Part shown: positions 1-8,811 of the stretch, in pieces
How positions within the stretch are numbered: position 1 is the first letter of the stretch
Layout: each line of letters starts with the position of its first letter
Source: Verrucomicrobiota bacterium
Lineage (GTDB): Bacteria; Verrucomicrobiota; Verrucomicrobiia; Verrucomicrobiales; Verrucomicrobiaceae
DNA length: 64,000 bases
Reading direction: 5' to 3'
Assembly: GCA_025360015.1 (NCBI GenBank)
Contig: JANYCZ010000064.1
Location: 1 to 64,000 of the forward strand
Program-made: the position numbers and the translations under genes
The notes under the pieces: model-generated
What the model saw: only the letters and a program-made list of their open reading frames with translations
Databases searched by the model: none
Told to the model about the DNA's origin: nothing

Positions 1-1117
1 TCTGCTCGCAGAGCAGGGCGGAGACCAGGCGCAGCAGCGAGGCTTCGTTGGGGAAGAGTGCGGCGACGCGCGTACGCCGTTTGAGCTCCTGGTTCACGCG
101 TTCGATGGCGTTGCTGGTGCGCATCCGTCGCTGATGGGCTGAGGGCAGCGCATAGACGGCGAAGCCTTGCGGGATGTTGTGCTCCATCCAGGCGGCGAGT
201 TTGGGGGCGTTTTTGGCATGGAAGATGACGCGCTCTTTGAGCCGCGCTTGCGCCGATGCGAGGTCAGCAGAGGTGAAGATGGAGCGGATGCTTTCAGCCA
301 CCTCGGCACGCATCTCCAGACGCGGGACATAGGCCTGGGCGTTTTGCTGGAGATGGAACTGGCAGCGCTGCCAGGGCACCGAGGGAAAGACGGCCTGACG
401 TGCAGCGGCCATGCCTGGATGGGCGTCGCTGACGATGAACTGGGTGCCGCACAGGCCGCGTGTGACCAGCGCAGAGAAGAACTCGCGCCAATGAGCCTCC
501 GCTTCACTCAGCGCCACGCTGACGCCGAGGATGGTGCGTTTGCCATCTGCACCGATGCCGATGGCGATGAGCACGGCGCAGTCCACCAGCAGGCCGCCAT
601 GGCGCACCTTCTCGTAGCGTGCATCGAAGATGAGATAAGGGCAGGCGCCCAGCGGGCGCTCCCGCCAGAGCTGGAGCTGCACATCGAGCTTGGCCGCGCA
701 GGCGCTCACCTGCGTGGAGCTGACGGCATGACCGCAGAGTGCCTCGACGATTTTGGAGACTTTGCGCGTCGAGACGCCCTGCACATACATTTCGGCCATC
801 GCGAGGGTGAGCGCCTGCTCGCTGCGCACCCCGCGCTCCAGCGCGCCGGGGTAGAAGTCGATGCCGTCACGCACCTGGGGGATGCGCAGCTCGACTGCGC
901 CCATGCGCGTGGCGAGGGTTTTGGGCTTGAAGCCATTGGCGTGGCCGAGCCGCCCCTCGCAGCGCTCATAGGGCCTTGCTTGCAACACGGCGGAGCGTTC
1001 TTGCTGCATGGCCTCATTGAGCAGCAGGCGGAAGCATTCGGCGAGATTGGAGGAGCCTTGAGAGGTGAGGAGTTGCAAAACAGTGTTGAGAAGGTCAGGA
1101 TCGTCGTGGTGGGTCAT
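1..1117 (-). CDS. IS256-family (mutator) transposase, 3' end cut by window edge
   Basis: Reading the minus strand from the ATG at 1117 gives an open frame of 372 codons that leaves the window still open. The translation looks like an IS256-type DDE transposase. It has Asp165 in a FDARYEKVR motif, Asp231 in FIVSDAHPGM and Glu339 in SNAIERVNQELKRR, plus the CQFHLQQNAQAYVP block typical of the family. These enzymes move their element by a copy-out mechanism through a circular intermediate. The last roughly 30-50 residues expected for the family (about 400 aa) are missing only because the window ends. The frame shows no frameshift or stop, so the element may still be active. Its upstream region holds a long hairpin and a possible IS end near 1310. 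Confidence 0.9.
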   Translation of the reverse strand, partial: MTHHDDPDLLNTVLQLLTSQGSSNLAECFRLLLNEAMQQERSAVLQARPYERCEGRLGHANGFKPKTLATRMGAVELRIPQVRDGIDFYPGALERGVRSEQALTLAMAEMYVQGVSTRKVSKIVEALCGHAVSSTQVSACAAKLDVQLQLWRERPLGACPYLIFDARYEKVRHGGLLVDCAVLIAIGIGADGKRTILGVSVALSEAEAHWREFFSALVTRGLCGTQFIVSDAHPGMAAARQAVFPSVPWQRCQFHLQQNAQAYVPRLEMRAEVAESIRSIFTSADLASAQARLKERVIFHAKNAPKLAAWMEHNIPQGFAVYALPSAHQRRMRTSNAIERVNQELKRRTRVAALFPNEASLLRLVSALLCEQ

Positions 1118-1194
1118 GTGTGAGTTTGGGTTGGATGTGTTTGGCTACACCCCGACACAGACCACACTGGCCCACCCCTCGCCACCGAGCGCCG

Positions 1195-1266
1195 CACGCC
1201 CCATTGGGGGCTGCTGCGTTCAGCATCGCTACGCTCGCCTCACTGCGCAGCCCCCAATGGGGCGTG
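1195..1266. repeat. 19-bp perfect inverted repeat forming a hairpin upstream of the transposase
   Basis: Positions 1195-1213 and 1248-1266 are exact reverse complements, separated by 34 bases. The arm reads CACGCCCCATTGGGGGCTG. It lies between the transposase start (1117) and the following gene (1410), inside the roughly 290-base stretch that has no coding sequence. No T-run follows on either strand, so it does not look like a simple terminator. It could be part of the insertion sequence or a separate REP-like element. Confidence 0.75.
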
Positions 1267-1283
1267 TATCGCAAGGCTAAAGC

Positions 1284-1310
1284 CTTTTACAGAACAGACT
1301 TTACACCCCC
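1284..1310 (-). mobile_element. possible right end of the IS256-type element
   Basis: Read on the minus strand from 1310, the sequence begins GGGGGTGTAAAGTCTGTTCT and continues into TGTAAAAGGC. This resembles the GTGTAAA-rich ends of IS256-family elements. The partner end lies outside the window, so the match between the two inverted repeats and any target-site duplication cannot be checked. Placement is an inference. Confidence 0.3.
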
Positions 1311-1409
1311 AAAAATGTCGCAGCACACGCAAGAACTTTATGATTCTGCTCAAGCAGTCTCATCACGTGCTTGCTGTTTTGTCCTTCAGCATTCAGCATT
1401 CCTTCCCCC

Positions 1410-1898
1410 ATGTGGCGCGAACTCACCACCCTCTGGCAGAGCATCTGCGACCCTGAATACCTGCATCTGCTGCTGGAGCCCCTGCCCTTGTACGGGCTGG
1501 GGATCGGGCTGACGTTTTTGATCGTCGCTTTCATGTTTGGCGAGCCGAAGTGCCGCATGCTGGCGCTGGCGGTCATCTGCGTGTCGTGCGCCAGCGTGTG
1601 GCCCTACCTGGATCTGCGGGATAAGGCGACGCCGCGCATCCTCGCCACGCGCTCCCCGGATTTCGCCCCGCTGATTCAGGAGCAGACGCAGCGGCGCAAG
1701 GACTGGGCCTGGCCCTACTATGCGATGGCGCTGTGCAGCTTCGCCGCCCTCGTCACCGCGCGCTCTCCCAAGAACCGGCTGCTGGTGTTTGTCGTGGTCA
1801 TCTTCGGCGCGCTGCTGTTCTGGTTCAGCATCTGGATGCACAAGAAGGAATGCGAGGTGTACCACCGCAACATCGTGCGCTTTGTGCCGGTGCGGTGA
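1410..1898 (+). CDS. small membrane protein of unknown function
   Basis: 162 residues from ATG 1410 (MWRELTTLWQ). The frame is open further upstream, but those codons are not protein-like. I see three or four hydrophobic spans, centred on residues about 24-38, 40-55, 100-118 and 123-140, with a charged loop between the second and third. The layout resembles the DUF2231-like small quinone-associated membrane proteins, but I do not recognise a family with confidence. It converges with the vWA-like gene, the two stops being 16 bp apart, and nothing in the neighbourhood points to a function. Confidence 0.7.
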   Translation: MWRELTTLWQSICDPEYLHLLLEPLPLYGLGIGLTFLIVAFMFGEPKCRMLALAVICVSCASVWPYLDLRDKATPRILATRSPDFAPLIQEQTQRRKDWAWPYYAMALCSFAALVTARSPKNRLLVFVVVIFGALLFWFSIWMHKKECEVYHRNIVRFVPVR

Positions 1899-1913
1899 GG
1901 GCCTGCCACGCCC

Positions 1914-3392
1914 TCATTCCTCCACATACGAATCCCCTGCCGTGGGCTCCACGAGCTGGCTTTTCACGAGGTCAAAGTACTGCCCCTTGCCGTAGGAGTG
2001 AATGTAGAGCCGCTGCTTCCGGCGCTTCAAATTCTCGAGCACCACGGAAACCTGCTTAAAGTCCACCGTGTCCTGAAAATCGGAGAACCAGTACAGACCG
2101 TCTGCATTGCGCACCTCATCACTCAGCAGCGCGAGCCAGGTGTAGCCCACCCCCACGTTATGGATGAAATAGGTCTGCGGGCGACGTGAAAGCTGGAGAA
2201 AGAGATCCTTGATCGGGATCGGCTTTTTGGTGTCAATTTTGTACTCCGCCACCTCCATGTAGGTAGCTCCGCCCATGCGCCAGAATTTTTCAAACTCGGT
2301 GCCTGAAGTGCGAAAGACCTTGGTACCCACTAGGGGCTTCTTGGGCACCTCCAGACCGCAGCCAAAATACAAGACGACGACGCAGCCTTTCGCCACCTTG
2401 TCCACCTCCTTGACGACGCGTTCCAGATGCGGTGTCATCGAGGTGGAAACATCGAGCACCACAGCGAGTTTTTTCGCTTTGATGTTCAGGCCAAACAAGG
2501 GGCCAAATGTCATGCCACTCCTGGCCCCCAGCCCCACCCCTTTGCCAAAGCCACCGCCTGCACCCGCCAGACCAAAGCCCCCGCCGGCCTTCCCGGCACC
2601 CAAGGGTTTGGATGCCTGCGGAAGATCCATCATATCCGGCGCATCCGTTGGCAGCACCACATCCTTCATGACGTTGGCCACCGCGAGTTTGCGAATGGGC
2701 ATCGACTGTTTGAGCCAGGGATTCTTCTTCTGCTGAATCTTGTGCTGCAGGGCCTGCTCGGCCTGAGCGCCCTGCACCGAGCCGCCGCCGGGCAGGAAAT
2801 CAATCTGCTTGTCCATGACCTGATGCACCACAATCAGGGCTGCAGCGACTAACAGCAGCACATGAATGCCAACGCTCAGAGCGAGCGAGCGTCCACCCCA
2901 TTTGTCCCAGCGCGCACGCCAGGATTCCTTCGGTGGCACCTCCGCGTCCAAGGTTATGACGCTGGATGAAATCCTCACCGGTGCTTTGAAAGCGGGCATG
3001 GGAGGAGCCTTTGCTCTGTCTGGCACTTTCGGTGGGAAGCTTCCCGACCCCGCTGACACGGGAACTCGTTGCGTGGCCTTGTTTTTGCCCCTGGCTGGCG
3101 ACAGCAGTGGCGGAGCAGAGGGCGGCACAGGTGCTATTGGCTCCGGTGCTGACTCCACCAGGCTCGTCCGGGCCGTGAACGACACTCTGGGCGACTGGCG
3201 GCTCTGCAACATCATCCGCTTGTGGCTGACGTCCTTTGCCGACGTGTCTTTCGCCGCCTCTTCAGCAATGTCCTGAACTGGAGCATCTGACGGCGGCGGT
3301 TCTGAAGGAGCCGGTTTGGGGATGTCCGGCTTCTCCACAGCCTCTTCATCCACCGAGGGAAGGTGGTTGAAATCCTCAGGGGTGGAGAACAT
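1914..3392 (-). CDS. membrane-anchored von Willebrand factor A-like protein
   Basis: 492 residues from ATG 3392. An in-frame TTG at 3419 is possible but less likely. The order is an acidic, Pro-rich cytoplasmic N-terminus (about 1-160), one membrane span (about 170-192, SVGIHVLLLVAAALIVV), an alanine/lysine-rich stretch, a Gly-rich hinge (about 270-290, GGGFGLAGAGGGFGKG) and a C-terminal vWA fold starting at KKLAVVLDVSTSM. Asp314, Ser316 and Ser318 form the DxSxS part of a metal-ion-dependent adhesion site. Such PVC proteins place a vWA sensor or adhesion domain outside the inner membrane. The partner is unknown. The gene appears monocistronic: the next minus-strand gene upstream starts at 3878 and ends 144 bp away. 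Confidence 0.8.
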   Translation of the reverse strand: MFSTPEDFNHLPSVDEEAVEKPDIPKPAPSEPPPSDAPVQDIAEEAAKDTSAKDVSHKRMMLQSRQSPRVSFTARTSLVESAPEPIAPVPPSAPPLLSPARGKNKATQRVPVSAGSGSFPPKVPDRAKAPPMPAFKAPVRISSSVITLDAEVPPKESWRARWDKWGGRSLALSVGIHVLLLVAAALIVVHQVMDKQIDFLPGGGSVQGAQAEQALQHKIQQKKNPWLKQSMPIRKLAVANVMKDVVLPTDAPDMMDLPQASKPLGAGKAGGGFGLAGAGGGFGKGVGLGARSGMTFGPLFGLNIKAKKLAVVLDVSTSMTPHLERVVKEVDKVAKGCVVVLYFGCGLEVPKKPLVGTKVFRTSGTEFEKFWRMGGATYMEVAEYKIDTKKPIPIKDLFLQLSRRPQTYFIHNVGVGYTWLALLSDEVRNADGLYWFSDFQDTVDFKQVSVVLENLKRRKQRLYIHSYGKGQYFDLVKSQLVEPTAGDSYVEE

Positions 3393-3536
3393 GGCAGATA
3401 TTGAAGTTAACCCTGCCAACGTTCCCGACTTTTCAGCCGACTGCGAGATCGGATTGGGAAATCTACCCGGTAGGCGAATGGCCTAACCGTCGGCCGCAGC
3501 TGGCATAGAGTCGGCATTGCTGGTGCCCTTTGCATT

Positions 3537-3878
3537 TCAAGCAGTCGCCGCCCACACAATCATGCCGCAGGCGAAGACCGTCCCGCTCAGGCCGACCAGA
3601 AACACAATGTCAGCCGCTGACTCCACCCGATGCATGCGCCGGATGCTGCGCGTCCGCAGCGCCCAGTAGGACAGCAGGCAGGCGCAGAGAAAGATCAGGG
3701 CATTCACCGCCAGCACGTCATCCACCAGCGTGCGCACCTTGTCCGACCGCGTGAAGGTCTGCACGATGCTGATGACCGTGAGGCACACACCGACCATGGC
3801 AGCCGAAGCGCTGAAAATGTGAATGGCAATGTCACGCTCCAGCGGCGTGTCGTTCTTGTTGGGAGAGTGGGGTTTCAT
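3537..3878 (-). CDS. small three-helix membrane protein, function unknown
   Basis: 113 residues from ATG 3878. Three hydrophobic spans are visible at about residues 20-40 (SASAAMVGVCLTVISIV), 58-76 (LAVNALIFLCACLLSYWAL) and 90-110 (IVFLVGLSGTVFACGMIVWA), with a basic loop RTRSIRRMHR between the last two. The gene follows the MFS transporter on the same strand with 21 bp between them and may be the last gene of that unit. I cannot assign a family. Confidence 0.7.
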   Translation of the reverse strand: MKPHSPNKNDTPLERDIAIHIFSASAAMVGVCLTVISIVQTFTRSDKVRTLVDDVLAVNALIFLCACLLSYWALRTRSIRRMHRVESAADIVFLVGLSGTVFACGMIVWAATA

Positions 3879-3899
3879 GCCGGGCTTGTGCGCGTCATT

Positions 3900-5249
3900 T
3901 CACAGGCTCTTCACAGCCTCGGCGTCCGGCTTCTTCCCCAGGCTAAAGCTGAAGATAATGGCGGCGGACACGAGCGCGGAACCGCACATGTAATACAAGC
4001 CACCCACGTAGGAGCCGGTCATTTTTTCCACGGTTCCCAGCAGAGTGGAACCAAAGGCACCCCCGAGATTTCCGAGCGAGTTGATGAGACCGATGCTGCC
4101 TGCTGCCGCGGCGGAGGTGAGGAACATGCTCGGCAGGGCCCAGAAGGCAGGCATGTAGCTCTTGAACCCGGTGAATGCAGCCATGAAGCACAGCACGGTC
4201 AGCACCAGACTTCCCTGGGTCTGCGGCAGGAGGCCTATTGAGGCGGAACCCATGACAATCGGCACCACGGCATGCCAGCGGCGCTCTTTAAAACGGTCCG
4301 AACTCCAGCCAGCAAAAAGCTGCCCTACCAATGCCGCCGCAGGTGGCAGCGTGATGAGCCATTTCAGCGTATCATCTTTTAAATGATACCAGTCTTTGAG
4401 GATGCTGGTCATGAACAGCTCCATGCCAATACTGCCGGTGGTCATGCAAAAATACGCCAATGCCAGAATCAACACTTTGGGATGACTAAGAGCTCCCAGC
4501 ACCGTCATGCGTTTGCCTTTGCTGGTCTGTCCGCGCTCGCGTTCCAGTTCAGTTTCGAGCGCCGTCTTCTCCTCTGCCGTGAGCCAGGCGGCCTGTCCAG
4601 GCCGGTCCACCAGCTTGTAAAAGACGATGACTCCCAAGACCACAGCAGGCAGCGCCCAGAAGACATACACCCACTGCCAGCCCACCATGCCCAGGAGGGC
4701 CGGATGTGCTGCATCTGAACCAATTTTCAGCAGCTTGAAGGAAAGAAACGGGCTTACGATCTGAGCGAGGGGTGCCGCCACCAGGAAAATAGCCAGGGCT
4801 CGCGCCCGATCCCGGCTGGGAAACCAGTGGGTCAGGTAAACAATCACGCCGGGGAAAAACCCCGCCTCCGCCAGTCCCAGAAGAAAGCGCACACTGTAAA
4901 ACTGCCACGGCGTCGTCACCGCAGCGGTCAGTCCCGCCATCATGCCCCAGGTGACCATGATGCGGCAGATCCACTTCCTCGCGCTCCAGCGTTCCACCAT
5001 CAGGGTGCCGGGAATCTCCAGCAGCACATAACCAATATAAAAAATACCCGCACCGATGCCAATGACCGCATTGTCAAAGCCCACCAAATCCCGCGTCATC
5101 GTCAGCTTTGCCACGGCCACATTCTGCCGGTCCACATAGGCGATCATGTAGCTGACAAACAGCAGCGGCAGAAGGTGCCAGTAGGCTTTGGTGCGTGCGC
5201 GATTCAGCGCGGCTTCATGGCTGGCAGTGTCAGGAGAGGAGAGGGGCAT
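3900..5249 (-). CDS. MFS transporter, ACS (anion:cation symporter) type
   Basis: 449 residues from ATG 5249. An in-frame ATG at 5279 would add ten residues, and neither start has a clear Shine-Dalgarno sequence. Twelve hydrophobic spans are present. The first carries the AYVDRQNVAVAKLTM signature typical of the hexuronate/tartrate/phthalate branch of the major facilitator superfamily, and loop 2-3 has an ERWSARK motif. Members import organic anions such as sugar acids by proton symport. The gene starts 79 bp after the stop of livF on the same strand, so it may be the tail of the liv transcript. The substrate cannot be read from sequence. Confidence 0.88.
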   Translation of the reverse strand: MPLSSPDTASHEAALNRARTKAYWHLLPLLFVSYMIAYVDRQNVAVAKLTMTRDLVGFDNAVIGIGAGIFYIGYVLLEIPGTLMVERWSARKWICRIMVTWGMMAGLTAAVTTPWQFYSVRFLLGLAEAGFFPGVIVYLTHWFPSRDRARALAIFLVAAPLAQIVSPFLSFKLLKIGSDAAHPALLGMVGWQWVYVFWALPAVVLGVIVFYKLVDRPGQAAWLTAEEKTALETELERERGQTSKGKRMTVLGALSHPKVLILALAYFCMTTGSIGMELFMTSILKDWYHLKDDTLKWLITLPPAAALVGQLFAGWSSDRFKERRWHAVVPIVMGSASIGLLPQTQGSLVLTVLCFMAAFTGFKSYMPAFWALPSMFLTSAAAAGSIGLINSLGNLGGAFGSTLLGTVEKMTGSYVGGLYYMCGSALVSAAIIFSFSLGKKPDAEAVKSL

Positions 5250-5328
5250 GAGTGAACAGGACGCTGTAAAGCTCTCCATCTATCGGCGCAAGATCATCAT
5301 TACCGATGTGCGGCCGGGCAGCACGGTG

Positions 5329-6036
5329 TCAGTCGCCGAGGTAGGCCTCGCGCACCTGCGGATTCTCGCGCAGCGAGGCCGACGAACCTTCGAGCAGCAC
5401 CCTGCCGGTTTCGAGCACATAACCGTAATGCGACACACGCAGGGCGAGATTGGCGTTTTGCTCCACGAGCAAAATGGTGATACCGCGCTCCTTGTTGATG
5501 GCGACAATCTGCTGGAAAATGGAACGAACCAAGATCGGGGCGATGCCAAGCGACGGCTCGTCGAGCATCAGGCAGCGAGGCTTGCTCATCAGCGCACGGG
5601 CGATGGCGAGCATCTGCTGCTCGCCACCGGAAAGCGTGCCTGACAACTGGCTGATGCGCTCTTTCAAACGTGGGAAAACGGTGAAGGCGTAGTCGATGTC
5701 TGCGGCGATGCCTGCTTTGTCCTTCCGCAGATAAGCTCCCATGCGGAGATTTTCTTCAACGGTGAGATTGGCAAAAACCATGCGCCCCTCCGGGACATGG
5801 CAGAGACCGCGTGCGACGATGGAATGCGCGGGCATGTTGGTGATGTCTTCTCCTGCGTAACGGACCACGCCGCCACGCGCTTTGACGAGACCAGAAATGG
5901 CGCGCAGCATGGTGGATTTGCCCGCTCCGTTGGCACCGATGAGCGTGACGATGCTCTTTTCAGGCACTTTCAAACTAATGCCATGCAGCGCCTTGATGGA
6001 ACCGTAGGCGACTTCTAGATTTTCAATCTCAAGCAT
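5329..6036 (-). CDS. livF: branched-chain amino acid-type ABC transporter ATP-binding protein LivF
   Basis: 235 residues from ATG 6036 (MLEIENLEVAYGSIKAL). The frame is open upstream, but that part lies inside livG. Walker A is GANGAGKST, the ABC signature is LSGGEQQMLAIARAL, and Walker B runs into the LMLDEPSLGIAP motif characteristic of LivF. It supplies one of the two nucleotide-binding subunits of a high-affinity importer at the cytoplasmic face. The start codon lies within the end of livG (8-bp overlap), which indicates translational coupling. Confidence 0.95.
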   Translation of the reverse strand: MLEIENLEVAYGSIKALHGISLKVPEKSIVTLIGANGAGKSTMLRAISGLVKARGGVVRYAGEDITNMPAHSIVARGLCHVPEGRMVFANLTVEENLRMGAYLRKDKAGIAADIDYAFTVFPRLKERISQLSGTLSGGEQQMLAIARALMSKPRCLMLDEPSLGIAPILVRSIFQQIVAINKERGITILLVEQNANLALRVSHYGYVLETGRVLLEGSSASLRENPQVREAYLGD

Positions 6037-6814
6037 CGTCGTCCTCCCCTTCCGTGCCCAGATAGGCCGCGATGACCTTGGGATCTTTTTGAATCTCCAC
6101 AGGCGTGCCTTCGGCGATCTTTCTGCCGTATTCGAGCACGGCAATTTTTTCGCAGATGCCCATGACCACCTTCATGTCGTGCTCCACCAGCATGATGGCG
6201 ATCTGAAACTTGGTCTGGATGAACTTGATGAGTTTCATCAGCGCCTCCTTCTCCGTAGGGTTCATGCCTGCGGCGGGTTCATCCAGCAGGAGCAGTTTGG
6301 GCTTTGTGGCGAGGGCGCGCACGATTTCAAGCCGTCGCTGGTCGCCGTAAGGCAGGCTCTTGGCCTCTTCATCCCGCAGCCTGCCGAGATCAAAGATGTC
6401 GAGAAGTTCCAGCACTTGCGTCTCCACTTCCTTTTCAGCACGATGAAAGCCAATGCCGCGCCACAAGGCATTACGAATGCCATGGGCACGATGCAACTGC
6501 GTGGCGGCGCGCACGTTGTCGAAGACACTCAGTGAACTAAACAGCCGGATGTTCTGAAAAGTGCGCGCGATGCCGAGCTTGGTCAGATCATGCGGCTTCA
6601 TTCCCCGAATGTTACGGCCCCCGAAGTGAATCGTACCCGCAGTCGTCTGGTAAACGCCGGTGATGAGATTGAAGGCGGTCGTCTTTCCTGCCCCGTTCGG
6701 CCCGATGAGCCCCACGAGTTCGTTCGCATGCACATCGAGGCTGAGATCGCCCACTGCGGTGAGGCCACCAAAGCGAATAGTGGCTTGGTCCAGTTGGAGC
6801 AGAGGCTGGCTCAT
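6029..6814 (-). CDS. livG: branched-chain amino acid-type ABC transporter ATP-binding protein LivG
   Basis: 261 residues from ATG 6814. An AAGGAG sequence lies 11 bases upstream (6826-6831), one of the few clear ribosome-binding sites here, and it decides against the longer frame. Walker A is GPNGAGKTT, the signature region is SLPYGDQRRLEIVRAL, and Walker B is LLLLDEPAAGMNPTE, the PAAGMN form being typical of LivG. The C-terminal VEHDMKVVMGICEKI is the H-loop region. The start overlaps the livM stop as ATGA. It pairs with LivF to drive the importer. Confidence 0.95.
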   Translation of the reverse strand: MSQPLLQLDQATIRFGGLTAVGDLSLDVHANELVGLIGPNGAGKTTAFNLITGVYQTTAGTIHFGGRNIRGMKPHDLTKLGIARTFQNIRLFSSLSVFDNVRAATQLHRAHGIRNALWRGIGFHRAEKEVETQVLELLDIFDLGRLRDEEAKSLPYGDQRRLEIVRALATKPKLLLLDEPAAGMNPTEKEALMKLIKFIQTKFQIAIMLVEHDMKVVMGICEKIAVLEYGRKIAEGTPVEIQKDPKVIAAYLGTEGEDDDA

Positions 6815-7779
6815 ACCGCTGCAACTCCTTTCTTTTTCCACCCGGTGGTAAAGAGGCCCTGCGGACGCGCCATCATCAGGCCGATGATGATCAGCGAGTA
6901 AATGATCATGCGATAGTCGGCAAACTGTCGCAACACTTCCGGCAGCAGGGTGAGAACGATGGCGGCGATGATGACACCGACCGTGCGCCCCATGCCCCCG
7001 AGGATCACCATGACGACAATGTCGATCGATTTGAGGAAGTCGAAACCCGTGGGAGAAAGGAACTGCTTGTGGTGCGCATACAGCCCCCCTGCGACTCCGG
7101 CAAAGAAGGCGCCGATGACAAAGGCGGTGACCTTGTACCGCACTGGGTTGATACCCATGCTGCTGGCGGCAACTTCATCATCATTCACCGCAATGAAGCC
7201 GCGTCCGTACGTTGAGTTCACCAAGGTGGCGACGACATAAATCGTGATGGCCGCCAGCGCGAAGGTCCAGCCGAGCGTGGTGTACTTGGGGATGCCCTTC
7301 AGGCCGCTGGCCGCACCGACGCTGTCCATGTTCTGCACCACCACGCGAATGATCTCGCCAAAGCCCAAGGTGACGATGGCGAGATAGTCCCCCTTCAAGC
7401 GCAGTGATGGAATGCCAACACCAAGACCGATAAGAGCGGCCACGCAGCCGCCGAGCACGAGGGCTGCAAGGAAGAGCAGCGGCTTGAGGCTGTCGGGAAC
7501 CATGGGGGAACATACGAGGGAGAGCTTCGCCGCCGAGTAGCCGCCCACGGCCATGAAACCTGCGTGGCCAAGACTGAACTGGCCGGTGTGGCCATTGATG
7601 AGGTTCAAACTTACCGCGAGGATGATGCTGATGCCACAGTCAATGGCGATGCCGAGGTAGTATCGATTGAACTGCGCAGAAAAAAGCGACACGACCACGG
7701 CCAGCAGGATGCCCGCCACCAGCCAGCGCTTGGCACCCCCGAGTGCTGTGGAAGGTTGAGAGTTGAAGAGAGACGGCAT
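6811..7779 (-). CDS. livM: branched-chain amino acid-type ABC transporter permease LivM
   Basis: 322 residues from ATG 7779 (MPSLFNSQPST). The upstream open frame is unrelated and overlaps livH. Around eight to nine hydrophobic spans are seen, with the LivM hallmarks NLINGHTGQFSLGHAGFMAVGGY near residue 70 and SLRLKGDYLAIVTLGFGEI near 140. It is one of the two membrane subunits that form the substrate path. It overlaps livG by 4 bp and follows livH by 25 bp. Confidence 0.94.
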   Translation of the reverse strand: MPSLFNSQPSTALGGAKRWLVAGILLAVVVSLFSAQFNRYYLGIAIDCGISIILAVSLNLINGHTGQFSLGHAGFMAVGGYSAAKLSLVCSPMVPDSLKPLLFLAALVLGGCVAALIGLGVGIPSLRLKGDYLAIVTLGFGEIIRVVVQNMDSVGAASGLKGIPKYTTLGWTFALAAITIYVVATLVNSTYGRGFIAVNDDEVAASSMGINPVRYKVTAFVIGAFFAGVAGGLYAHHKQFLSPTGFDFLKSIDIVVMVILGGMGRTVGVIIAAIVLTLLPEVLRQFADYRMIIYSLIIIGLMMARPQGLFTTGWKKKGVAAV

Positions 7780-7804
7780 GATCAGGAAACTTGATTCGAG
7801 TGCA

Positions 7805-8716
7805 TCACACTTTCTCCACCGAGGATTTGCCCAGCAACCCAGCAGGCTTGAACAACAGAATGAGGATAAGAATCGCAAAAGCGATGCCGTCGCGGTAGCT
7901 CGACAAGCCGGAGATGCCGCCCACAAAGGTTTCGAGCAGGCCGAGCAGCAGGCCACCCAGAGCTGCGCCAGGCAGGTTGCCAATACCACCGAGCACCGCA
8001 GCGATAAAGGCACGAATGCCGGGCTGCACACCCATCAAAGGCTCAATGCCCGGCGCCTTCATGGCGTAAAGAATGCCAGCGACCGCCGCCAGCGCCGAGC
8101 CGAGGCCAAAGGTGAAAGAGATGATGCGGTTGATGTTCACCCCCATGAGTGCCGCAGCCTGCTGATTGAACGAAACCGCCCGCATCGCCGTGCCGACCTT
8201 GGTTTTCTGTACCACGAACCACAAGCCCACCAGCAGCAGCACCGTCACAAACATCACCACCAGGTCATTGCTGCTGACCAGAAGACTGCCCAGATGAAAA
8301 TCTGTCGACGGCAGCAAAGTGGGAAAGGGCTTCGTATCCGCGCCGAAAACCGCCTTGTGCTGACAGGTGAACTCAATGAACAACGAAACCCCGATGGCCG
8401 TGATCAGCACAGTGAGCTTCGGCCTGGTGCGCAACGGACGATAGGCGAGAAACTCGATCAGAATGCCGATACCAGCGCAGATGAGCGCGGAAAACAGCGT
8501 GACGAGCAGCGCTCCCGTGAGCGATGGCAGCGGCACCAGGGGCTGAATGGCCGGAGCAATGAAAAAAGCCGCATAGGCCCCGAGCATGAGCACATCACTA
8601 TGCGCGAAGTTGATGAACCGCAGCACGCCATAGACCATCGTATAGCCAAGGGCAATGAGGGCATAGATGGAACCCAGCGCGAGGCCGTTGATGAGCTGTT
8701 GAAAGAACCACTCCAT
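7805..8716 (-). CDS. livH: branched-chain amino acid-type ABC transporter permease LivH
   Basis: 303 residues from ATG 8716 (MEWFFQQLINGLALGSIYALIALGY), the classical LivH start. Downstream are GVLRFINFAHSDVLMLGAYAAF, the coupling loop around NQQAAALMGVN, and AVLGGIGNLPGAALGG. About eight hydrophobic spans. It is the second membrane subunit of the importer. The livK stop lies 95 bp upstream on the same strand, so transcription probably starts upstream of livK. Confidence 0.94.
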   Translation of the reverse strand: MEWFFQQLINGLALGSIYALIALGYTMVYGVLRFINFAHSDVLMLGAYAAFFIAPAIQPLVPLPSLTGALLVTLFSALICAGIGILIEFLAYRPLRTRPKLTVLITAIGVSLFIEFTCQHKAVFGADTKPFPTLLPSTDFHLGSLLVSSNDLVVMFVTVLLLVGLWFVVQKTKVGTAMRAVSFNQQAAALMGVNINRIISFTFGLGSALAAVAGILYAMKAPGIEPLMGVQPGIRAFIAAVLGGIGNLPGAALGGLLLGLLETFVGGISGLSSYRDGIAFAILILILLFKPAGLLGKSSVEKV

Positions 8717-8811
8717 GTTAGTTGATGGTGGATGGTCCGGAAGCAAAGGCCGTGGGCCGCAGGTGGAGATATGCCATCATCTTCGCGTCAGCTTGTTGGG
8801 ATTTCAGTCTA

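Noticed and set aside
167..1123. Long plus-strand open frame over the transposase region
   Set aside because: It is antisense to an IS256-type transposase whose DDE residues and family motifs are clear on the minus strand; the plus-strand product has no recognisable features.
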